Below are positions 1 through 5,073 of a DNA stretch of 5,073 nt, one piece after another. The position numbers were made by a program, and so were the translations under genes. The stretch is from Gammaproteobacteria bacterium (GTDB taxonomy: Bacteria > Pseudomonadota > Gammaproteobacteria > DSM-16500): assembly GCA_004322325.1 (NCBI GenBank), contig SCTP01000291.1, positions 1-5,073 of the forward strand, written 5' to 3'. The notes beneath the pieces are model-generated. The model was not told where the DNA came from and searched no databases. It saw only the letters and a program-made list of their open reading frames with translations. How positions within the stretch are numbered: the first letter of the stretch is position 1; each line of letters starts with the position of its first letter.

Positions 1-550
1 CTGATAAAATTTCTATTATTTTTTTTCGCCAATATAAATCCGGGCATCGACAAATCAATCGTAATAAGGGCTCGTCCAATGAATTGTTTTTTTGTAATAA
101 CTTTAAAATAGGCGTTCTTTCGAGAAAAAAAATAGGTTCTTTATTTAAAAATAAAGCCAGTGTTTCTCTCGTTAAAATGAAAATGTCGGCTAATTCCACT
201 AGATCAATTAAGTTTGTCTCTTGGCATAATGAACGAAATAGTTCATGAGTAAGAGTAACTTTTTTGGCCTTTAATAAAGTAAGAAAAGAACCTAAATAAG
301 ATAAATATTGGCAATTCATCAATGAGGCTAAATCAGCCTCGCTTAACGGCATGACGGTGTTTAATTCTTGTAGAATGGGTAAAAGAGAGGCAATTTCTTT
401 TTCATTTTTGGTTAGCCAATGAAGTGTCTGAGGAAAAATCGCTTTTTCTTTCAATAATACAAAATCATTTTCTATCGCTTGATGAAAATATTGCGTATCA
501 GATAGATTAAAGCAATGGATAATGTTTTCCCGTAACTTCTCTAATTCCAT
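1..550 (-). CDS. Unrecognised leucine-rich helical protein, N-terminal part (runs off the left edge)
   Basis: An open frame reads from an ATG at 550-548 to the window edge with no stop, giving 183 codons; the C-terminus lies outside. The N-terminus reads MELEKLRENIIHCF. The protein is rich in Leu, Ile, Phe, Lys and Glu, has almost no Gly or Pro runs, and shows amphipathic helix-like spacing throughout (for example around residues 52-62, 80-95 and 115-140), so a helical-repeat or all-alpha fold is inferred. I see no signal peptide, clear membrane segment or catalytic motif, and I do not recognise the family. Its ATG follows the spoT TAA with no gap (TAAATG), and AGAAGG lies 10 bases upstream inside spoT, so translation coupled to spoT is likely. 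GC over the first 240 bases is 30 percent by my count, clearly lower than sampled ridA sequence. That it is a gene is well supported by the frame, start and ribosome site; its function is unknown. Confidence 0.82.
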   Translation of the reverse strand, partial: MELEKLRENIIHCFNLSDTQYFHQAIENDFVLLKEKAIFPQTLHWLTKNEKEIASLLPILQELNTVMPLSEADLASLMNCQYLSYLGSFLTLLKAKKVTLTHELFRSLCQETNLIDLVELADIFILTRETLALFLNKEPIFFLERTPILKLLQKNNSLDEPLLRLICRCPDLYWRKKIIEILS

Positions 551-2716
551 TTAATTGACGCCTTCTGCATGTGGCCTGTTGCGTATGACGCGTATCACGT
601 CTTTACGCATGCGTATTTTCCTTAAGATACGTGCCAAATGCGAGCGATTTCGCACCGAAATGGTAATGTCGACATGGAAATGATGTCTGTCACTCTCTTG
701 CGCTCGGATATTTTCAATATTAGATTCTCCCTCCGAAATCGCCAAAGCAAGAGAAGCGAGGCTACCACGCCGGTTGACTAAATCAACTTTTAATTCTACT
801 GGGAAATCACCTTCAATTTGCTCTTCCCATAGTAAAGGTACATATTTATCAGGTTGATGATGATATTTTTCCACATGCGGACAATGTAGCATGTGAACTT
901 CTACGCCAAACCCTACACGAATCAACCCAGCAATATGATCACCCGGAATTGGTCGACAACATTTGGCAAAACGGATGACTAATCCTTCCGTACCTTTAAT
1001 CATTAAAGGATGGGCACCGTCTGTTTCGATTTCTTCTTTTTTAATACTTTCGCCTAAGGCTTTAGCAATTTGTTTAGCGACTAATAACGCTGGGCGATTA
1101 CCGATGCCCACCTCTTCGAATAAATGAGCGGTTGATTCTAAGTGTGATGCACTCACAATCGACTGTAAGCTACTTTCCGTTATTTGGTCGAACGGCAATT
1201 TATACGCATGCAAGGCTTTTTCAATTAAACGCTTTCCTAGTTCAATTGATTCTTCCCGCTGCTGCTTCTTCAAATAATGCTTAATTTTACTGCGCGCCTT
1301 CCCTGTTACTACAAAATTCAACCAGGCAGGATTGGGTCTTGCGCCGGGTGCAGTGATAATTTCTACTTGTTGGCCACTGGTGAGCGCTGTACTCAAAGGC
1401 GATAAGCGTTTATCTAACCGAGAAGCCACACACGTGTTGCCAATATCCGAGTGAATCGCATAAGCAAAATCAACGGGTGTTGCACCAGCAGGTAATTCGA
1501 TAATTTGTCCTTTCGGCGTAAACACATACACTTCATCCGGAAATAGATCAATCTTCACATTTTCAATAAATTCGAGAGAATTTCTCGAACTCTTATCGAT
1601 TTCCAAAATCCCTTGCAACCATTCACGTGCACGCGATTGCGCTTGATGAAACACCTTTTTTTCTGATTTATACAGCCAATGCGCCGCGATCCCATTCTCT
1701 GCCATTTTATGCATTTCTTCGGTACGAATTTGAATTTCAATTGGGACACCATAAGGCCCAAAAAGTGTGGTATGCAGTGATTGATAACCATTCGCTTTCG
1801 GAATCGCGATATAGTCTTTAAAGCGTTGTGCAATCGGCTTGTAAAGATTATGCAATACCCCTAAAACGCGATAACACGTATCTACTTTATCGACAATAAT
1901 ACGAAATCCATATACATCCATAATTTCTGAAAAAGATAAATGCTTTTCATGCATTTTTTTATAAATACTGTAAAGATGTTTTTCTCGACTGGATAATGTT
2001 GCGGAAGGAATGTGCGTTTTTTTAAGACCCTCGAGAATGTGTTGATTAATCATTTCCATGATTTCTTGGCGATTACCCAAGGCTTTATCGACGGCCGCTT
2101 TTAATACTTTATAACGCATGGGATAAAGTGACGCAAAGCCTAAATCTTCTAATTCAATCCGAAACATATGCATACCCAAACGATTCGCAATGGGAGCAAA
2201 AATCTCCAACGTCACCTGCGAAATCCGGCGCCGTTTTTCAAGCGGTAAGCCATACAGGGTACGCATGTTATGTAAGCGGTCGGCTAATTTAATGAGGATA
2301 ATGCGAATATCACTCGCCATCGCCATGATCATCTTACGGAAATTTTCCGCTTGGGCTTGGGCGTAATTCTCAAAATGCACTTGGGTTAATTTCGTTACCC
2401 CATCCACCAGGTCTGCTACCTCTTGACCAAAGTGCAACACAATTTCGGCTGGTTCTACCGGTGTATCTTCCACCACATCGTGCAAGACCGCTGCCATAAT
2501 AGTCGGTGGATCCATGCGCATTTGTGCCAAAATATGCGCCACCGCCAGCGGATGTGTGATATAAGGTTCTCCCGTGTAACGCGTTTGGCTACCATGGGCT
2601 TTTTTAGCAAATAAATAAGCCTTCTCGATATCAGCCACTTGATCGTGACTAATGTATTGATTTATTTCATTCCGTAATGGTTCGAATTCATTTTCAGCCA
2701 CAATCACCCCAATCAC
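551..2716 (-). CDS. spoT: Bifunctional (p)ppGpp synthetase/hydrolase SpoT
   Basis: Cytoplasmic RelA/SpoT-family enzyme that makes pppGpp/ppGpp from GTP/GDP plus ATP and hydrolyses it to GTP/GDP plus pyrophosphate, controlling the stringent response. The HD hydrolase domain (about 35-190) keeps H55, H79-D80, E83-D84 and D146, so hydrolysis should be active. The synthetase domain (about 240-350) keeps D267, the G-loop region YIAIPKANGYQSLHT (302-316) and E327. The RFKD motif at 298-301 is the RXKD form of bifunctional enzymes, not the EXDD form of RelA. TGS spans about 394-455, with a zinc-finger-like CC at 586-587 and H608/C612, then a C-terminal ACT domain (about 637-715). At 721 residues it is slightly longer than the 702-residue E. 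coli SpoT. There is no ATG start: GTG codons at 2716, 2707 and 2701 are all possible, with an in-frame TAA three codons above the first. Matching E. coli SpoT favours 2701; the longest form is given. It is divergent from the next gene and coupled to the gene on its left. Confidence 0.97.
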   Translation of the reverse strand: MIGVIVAENEFEPLRNEINQYISHDQVADIEKAYLFAKKAHGSQTRYTGEPYITHPLAVAHILAQMRMDPPTIMAAVLHDVVEDTPVEPAEIVLHFGQEVADLVDGVTKLTQVHFENYAQAQAENFRKMIMAMASDIRIILIKLADRLHNMRTLYGLPLEKRRRISQVTLEIFAPIANRLGMHMFRIELEDLGFASLYPMRYKVLKAAVDKALGNRQEIMEMINQHILEGLKKTHIPSATLSSREKHLYSIYKKMHEKHLSFSEIMDVYGFRIIVDKVDTCYRVLGVLHNLYKPIAQRFKDYIAIPKANGYQSLHTTLFGPYGVPIEIQIRTEEMHKMAENGIAAHWLYKSEKKVFHQAQSRAREWLQGILEIDKSSRNSLEFIENVKIDLFPDEVYVFTPKGQIIELPAGATPVDFAYAIHSDIGNTCVASRLDKRLSPLSTALTSGQQVEIITAPGARPNPAWLNFVVTGKARSKIKHYLKKQQREESIELGKRLIEKALHAYKLPFDQITESSLQSIVSASHLESTAHLFEEVGIGNRPALLVAKQIAKALGESIKKEEIETDGAHPLMIKGTEGLVIRFAKCCRPIPGDHIAGLIRVGFGVEVHMLHCPHVEKYHHQPDKYVPLLWEEQIEGDFPVELKVDLVNRRGSLASLALAISEGESNIENIRAQESDRHHFHVDITISVRNRSHLARILRKIRMRKDVIRVIRNRPHAEGVN
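561..566 (-). promoter_or_regulatory. Ribosome binding site for the leftmost gene, inside the 3' end of spoT
   Basis: On the minus strand AGAAGG lies 10 bases before the ATG at 550. It sits within the last codons of spoT, so ribosomes finishing spoT stop right beside it. This supports the chosen start and suggests translational coupling. Confidence 0.6.
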
Positions 2717-2736
2717 ACCTGATTAATAAATAATAT

Positions 2737-2744
2737 TCCTTCCT
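2737..2744 (-). promoter_or_regulatory. Strong Shine-Dalgarno-like AGGAAGGA upstream of spoT, oddly far from the start
   Basis: On the minus strand AGGAAGGA is the best ribosome-site match before spoT, but it ends 20 bases before the first possible GTG and 35 before the third. Nearer, weaker matches exist: AGGTG ends 8 bases before the GTG at 2707, and GGGG ends 5 bases before the GTG at 2701. It may be unused, a standby site, or chance. I saw no convincing -35/-10 pair for spoT; CATAAT on the minus strand at about 2746-2751 is a weak -10 candidate. Confidence 0.25.
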
Positions 2745-2805
2745 AATTATGACCGTCTGGCAAGGAATTGGCCACCTTTAAGTAAATGAAATTGATCTTT
2801 CTCTG

Positions 2806-2841
2806 CTACTCCGTTAACATCCTTCTGATTAGGCGGAGTAG
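2806..2841 (+). promoter_or_regulatory. Inverted repeat that can sequester the ribosome binding site of the DUF3592-like gene
   Basis: CTACTCCG (2806-2813) is the exact reverse complement of CGGAGTAG (2834-2841). Two further G-U pairs (T2814-G2833, T2815-G2832) can extend the RNA stem to 10 pairs around a 16-base loop. The 3' arm contains GGAG (2835-2838), the ribosome site of the gene starting at 2848, so folding would hide it. There is no following run of T, so it is not a terminator. It could act as a translational switch, or as DNA for a dimeric regulator between divergent genes. The repeat is seen directly; the role is inferred. Confidence 0.5.
2835..2838 (+). promoter_or_regulatory. Ribosome binding site of the DUF3592-like gene
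   Basis: GGAG lies 9 bases before the ATG at 2848, a good distance, and fixes that start. It falls entirely in the 3' arm of the inverted repeat at 2806-2841. Confidence 0.65.
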
Positions 2842-2847
2842 ATTGTT

Positions 2848-3252
2848 ATGCAGACAGGAAAGCGCGTTGCATTCTTCATCGGCGAGGTGAGCATTGCCAT
2901 CCTTTGCATCGGTTATTTTACCCGTTTTTATCTCACTAATATTTTACCGGATAAGCAAGTTGATACTTTTCAACCCACCGAATGTTTCCTTGAAAGCAAA
3001 AGATTAAATACGCGATATCCTGCTTTTCATCGTTATCGCGCGGATTTTTTAATCAGTTACAATGTCAATGGCGTGCAATATACGCGTTGGGTGTCGGGTA
3101 ACGGCTTAGATCGCACGTTTACACGCGATAAAAATGCGCAAGAAGTGTTGTTGTCACAATTTAATATCGGCAGCACGTATCCTTGTCACTATAAACCTCA
3201 AGATCCGCAAGTAGCTGTATTAGTGAAGCGGCATGATTGGATTATCCTTTAA
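2848..3252 (+). CDS. Small single-pass membrane protein, DUF3592-like
   Basis: A 134-residue protein. A short basic N-terminus (MQTGKR) precedes one hydrophobic segment at about residues 7-30; the rest is soluble and, by the positive-inside rule, probably outside the cytoplasmic membrane. The soluble part resembles the DUF3592 pattern: a strand-rich stretch with ISYNVNGVQYTRW (69-81), then GSTYPCHYKPQDPQVAVL (108-125), matching the family's 'G..v.cyYdP.dP..avL' ending. Two cysteines, C46 and C113, lie in the soluble part and could form a disulfide; the only other one, C20, is in the membrane segment. The family has no established biochemical function and none is proposed here. The gene has a clear ribosome site and is divergent from spoT. 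ridA starts 2 bases after its stop, so the two are probably co-transcribed. The family call is from pattern memory and would need a profile search. Confidence 0.85.
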   Translation: MQTGKRVAFFIGEVSIAILCIGYFTRFYLTNILPDKQVDTFQPTECFLESKRLNTRYPAFHRYRADFLISYNVNGVQYTRWVSGNGLDRTFTRDKNAQEVLLSQFNIGSTYPCHYKPQDPQVAVLVKRHDWIIL

Positions 3253-3254
3253 AT

Positions 3255-3635
3255 ATGAAACATCAGATTCAAACAGAAGCAGCACCACGCGCCATTGGTC
3301 CTTATTCCCAAGCGATTAAAATAGGTAATACGGTTTATTTTTCCGGACAAATTCCGCTGCATCCAGAGACCATGGCATTGGTATCCGATGATTTTGCCGC
3401 GCAAGCAGAGCAAGTGTTTAATAATTTGGAAGCGGTGAGTAAGGCAGCAGGGGGAGGGTTAGAGGCCATCGTCAAGTTAACTATTTATCTGACGGATATG
3501 GCCAGCTTTCCTGTGGTGAATACCACCATGACACGATTTTTTCAGCCACCTTATCCGGCTCGTACCACCGTGCAAGTTTCTGCGCTGCCTAAAGCAGCGC
3601 AGATTGAGATTGATGCTGTGATGGTAATAGGGTGA
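3255..3635 (+). CDS. ridA: RidA family reactive enamine/imine deaminase
   Basis: A 126-residue RidA (YjgF/YER057c/UK114) protein. RidA forms a cytoplasmic trimer that hydrolyses the enamine/imine intermediates released by PLP enzymes such as threonine dehydratase, protecting other PLP enzymes from damage. Seen here are APRAIGPYSQAI with Y17, FSGQIPLHP (29-37), the motif PARTTVQVSALP (101-112) with the key Arg at R103, and IEID with E118; these match Y17, R105 and E120 of E. coli RidA (128 residues). The position of E. coli C107 is Thr here. The ATG at 3255 is chosen because it gives the family-length N-terminus (MKHQIQTEAAP); an upstream TTG at 3237 would overlap the previous gene and add residues the family lacks. 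No good ribosome site precedes the ATG, so translation probably depends on ribosomes ending at the TAA 2 bases upstream. It converges on the protease gene 3 bases beyond its stop. Confidence 0.95.
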   Translation: MKHQIQTEAAPRAIGPYSQAIKIGNTVYFSGQIPLHPETMALVSDDFAAQAEQVFNNLEAVSKAAGGGLEAIVKLTIYLTDMASFPVVNTTMTRFFQPPYPARTTVQVSALPKAAQIEIDAVMVIG

Positions 3636-3638
3636 AGG

Positions 3639-4994
3639 TTATTTTTTCGTTACCCAATTTTCTTCGTTCATCGCATACATGGTACGCAGAATTTTCAAGG
3701 CTTCAAATAATTGAAAATCATCGCCTGCCATGACGATATCGATCTGTTCCAGGCCGCTTTTATTATTATCATTACTATCCATTCCACTTGATGTGCCTTT
3801 CAGATGATTTTTCAGTTGATATTCTTTGATCGGTTCAATCATGGCTAAATCTTCATCTGATTTGTTTTTAACCACCTTCAAATCTTCAACGCGCACATCC
3901 GGAATAATCCCGATATTTTGAATCACTCGGCCTGATGGCGTATGGTAAAGCGCGGTCGTCAGTTTGAGTGCGTGGGTTTTATCGAGAGGAATGACAGTTT
4001 GTACCGAACCTTTACCAAAACTGGTCGTACCGACAATGAGTGCGCGACGATAATCTTGTAATGCACCTGCTACAATTTCTGACGCAGAGGCAGAACCGCT
4101 ATTAATCAATACCACGATGGGTGCGCCGCCCATAATATCGGCCCCTGTTGCTTTGGCAGCATATTGTGATTCTGGCAAGCGGCCTTCCGTATAAACAATG
4201 CGGTCACCGAATTTATTCTCTAATTTTTTACTATCTAAGAAAGTATTCACGACTTGCACGGCGGATTCTAATAAGCCACCGGGATTATTACGCAAGTCCA
4301 AAATAATTCCCTTCAAATTGCCACCGTTCTGATTTTTTAAGGCAAGAATAGCATCACGCATTAATTTTGCTGTGGGTTCTTGAAATTGAGTGATGCGAAT
4401 ATAGCCAAAGTTACCATCTAACATTTTACTTTTTACACTAGCAATGCGGATGGTTTGACGTATGAGCTTGAAGCTGAGTGGTAATTTTTCTCCTTTGCGT
4501 AAGATGGTCATGGTGAGGGGTGAGCCCGGTTTACCGCGCATTTTATCAACAGCTTCTTGCAAAGACATTTCACTGACCAGCTTGCCATCGAGTGCGACGA
4601 TATAATCACCTGCTTTAATACCTGCCTTCGCCGCAGGCGTATCATCAATCGGGGTGACGATTTTCAGAATCCCATATTCCGGCATGATTTCAATGCCTAC
4701 GCCGCCAAATTCGCCGCTGGTCGTCATCAGCAGCGTTTTATAAGCTTCTTTATCCAAATATTCTGAATGCGGATCTAAACCGTTCACCATGCCGCGAATA
4801 GCATCATCTAATAACGTTTTATCGCCGACGGGTTGAACGTAAAAATCTTTAATTAAAACAATAGAATTAGTGAAACGACTGATGTCTTCATCATTCGCCC
4901 CTTGCGTATTAGTCGTTTGGGCAAAAGAGGGTGGATTGAAGGTAAGAATGAGAAGAGAAGTAAAGATAGCCAAGATCAAGGGTCGCATAGTCAT
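3639..4994 (-). CDS. ctpA: Periplasmic S41 carboxyl-terminal processing protease (CtpA family)
   Basis: A 451-residue serine protease of peptidase family S41A, which trims or degrades exported proteins from their C-termini. A Sec signal peptide is visible: basic start, hydrophobic core at about 5-19, and probable cleavage after PSFA (25), with no lipobox cysteine, so the product should be soluble in the periplasm. After an N-terminal helical segment (about 33-92, with DPHSEYL at 74-80) comes a PDZ domain (about 96-180, GGVGIEI then AGIKAGDYI), then the protease core (about 190-372). The catalytic dyad is S303 in SGSASASE and K328 in SFGKGSVQ, 25 residues apart, with Q332 four further on, as in CtpB. 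LRNNPGG (235-241) is also typical. The tail (about 400-416) is Ser/Asn-rich. The ATG at 4994 is used, with AGGA 9 bases upstream; an ATG two codons later is equally possible. Substrate and any adaptor are not visible here. The gene symbol is a family-level name. Confidence 0.95.
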   Translation of the reverse strand: MTMRPLILAIFTSLLILTFNPPSFAQTTNTQGANDEDISRFTNSIVLIKDFYVQPVGDKTLLDDAIRGMVNGLDPHSEYLDKEAYKTLLMTTSGEFGGVGIEIMPEYGILKIVTPIDDTPAAKAGIKAGDYIVALDGKLVSEMSLQEAVDKMRGKPGSPLTMTILRKGEKLPLSFKLIRQTIRIASVKSKMLDGNFGYIRITQFQEPTAKLMRDAILALKNQNGGNLKGIILDLRNNPGGLLESAVQVVNTFLDSKKLENKFGDRIVYTEGRLPESQYAAKATGADIMGGAPIVVLINSGSASASEIVAGALQDYRRALIVGTTSFGKGSVQTVIPLDKTHALKLTTALYHTPSGRVIQNIGIIPDVRVEDLKVVKNKSDEDLAMIEPIKEYQLKNHLKGTSSGMDSNDNNKSGLEQIDIVMAGDDFQLFEALKILRTMYAMNEENWVTKK

Positions 4995-5003
4995 CTTGAA
5001 GTA

Positions 5004-5007
5004 TCCT
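5004..5007 (-). promoter_or_regulatory. Ribosome binding site of the S41 protease gene
   Basis: On the minus strand AGGA lies 9 bases before the ATG at 4994 and 15 before the second ATG at 4988, which favours the first. Confidence 0.55.
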
Positions 5008-5022
5008 GAGGGTTGATTACCT

Positions 5023-5055
5023 TTAGTATAGCACCCCGAGGTTTTTTTATACTAA
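5023..5055. repeat. 8-bp inverted repeat spanning the protease promoter
   Basis: TTAGTATA (5023-5030) and TATACTAA (5048-5055) are perfect reverse complements separated by 17 bases. One arm contains the -10 element of the protease promoter, and the other lies near its -35 position, so a regulator bound here could block or aid polymerase. The arms are AT-rich, and chance or a mirrored pair of -10-like elements remains possible. Confidence 0.4.
5025..5033 (-). promoter_or_regulatory. Probable extended -10 promoter of the S41 protease gene
   Basis: On the minus strand TGCTATACT matches the extended -10 form TGnTATAAT with one mismatch. At the usual 17-base spacing the -35 position reads AGTATA, a poor match, which fits extended -10 promoters that need little -35 contact. 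A TTGTCA at 5063-5058 is 27 bases away, too far to pair with it. Transcription would begin near 5018, leaving a leader of about 24 bases that contains the ribosome site. Confidence 0.5.
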
Positions 5056-5073
5056 TTTGACAAGTGGCTTACC

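Noticed and set aside
1555..1833. Open frames at 1555-1833 (minus), 1627-1821 (plus), 2423-2614 (plus) and 4557-4766 (plus)
   Set aside because: All lie wholly inside spoT or the S41 protease gene in other frames, have no recognisable domains, and are out-of-frame shadows of well-supported genes.
2758..2774. TGGC...GCCA repeat in the spoT upstream region
   Set aside because: Four-base arms are expected by chance in 131 bases and nothing else supports a site.
3237..3254. TTG at 3237 as the ridA start, giving 132 residues
   Set aside because: It overlaps the end of the upstream gene, is a rare start, and adds six residues before the family-typical N-terminus; the ATG at 3255 fits better.
3638..3655. 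Weak palindrome GGT...ACC around the T-run at the protease stop
   Set aside because: Only about three strong pairs can form, with a mismatch following; too weak to call a bidirectional terminator.
3691..3718. 8-bp inverted repeat ATTTTCAA / TTGAAAAT with a 12-base gap, just past the ridA stop
   Set aside because: It lies inside the coding part of the protease gene, is AT-rich with weak pairing, and has no T-run after it in the ridA direction, so it does not support a terminator call.
5057..5062. Perfect TTGACA on the plus strand near the right edge
   Set aside because: Its -10 partner would fall beyond the window, so a rightward promoter cannot be judged from here.

Overview
The window looks like a chromosomal segment of a low-GC gammaproteobacterium. 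The SpoT-type (p)ppGpp enzyme is closely similar in motif order and wording to the enterobacterial protein, and the accompanying genes (a RidA, a C-terminal-processing protease and a small DUF3592-like membrane protein) fit that group. The moderate to low GC and the spoT/ridA neighbourhood would suit the Legionella/Coxiella side of the class, but that placement is inference and not secure.

Layout from left to right. Positions 1-550 (minus strand) hold the first 183 codons of an unrecognised, leucine-rich, probably all-helical protein that runs off the left edge; its ATG directly abuts the spoT stop codon, so the two genes form one transcription unit. Positions 551-2716 (minus) are spoT, complete, with hydrolase, synthetase, TGS, zinc-finger and ACT regions. 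A 131-base divergent intergenic region (2717-2847) carries the upstream signals of spoT and, on the other strand, an inverted repeat that would bury the ribosome binding site of the next gene. Positions 2848-3252 (plus) encode a small one-TM protein of the DUF3592 type, followed after 2 bases by ridA (3255-3635, plus). ridA converges on a periplasmic S41 carboxyl-terminal protease gene (3639-4994, minus) with only 3 bases between the two stop codons. Positions 4995-5073 hold the protease's leader, with a plausible extended -10 promoter lying inside an 8-bp inverted repeat.

Functionally, spoT sets the stringent-response alarmone level, RidA removes reactive enamine/imine by-products of amino acid metabolism, and the protease works on envelope proteins. 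They are housekeeping or stress genes rather than an obvious joint system. No mobile element, CRISPR array, tRNA or rRNA was seen. The least explained pieces are the orphan protein coupled to spoT, the ribosome-site hairpin before the DUF3592-like gene, and the inverted repeat over the protease promoter.
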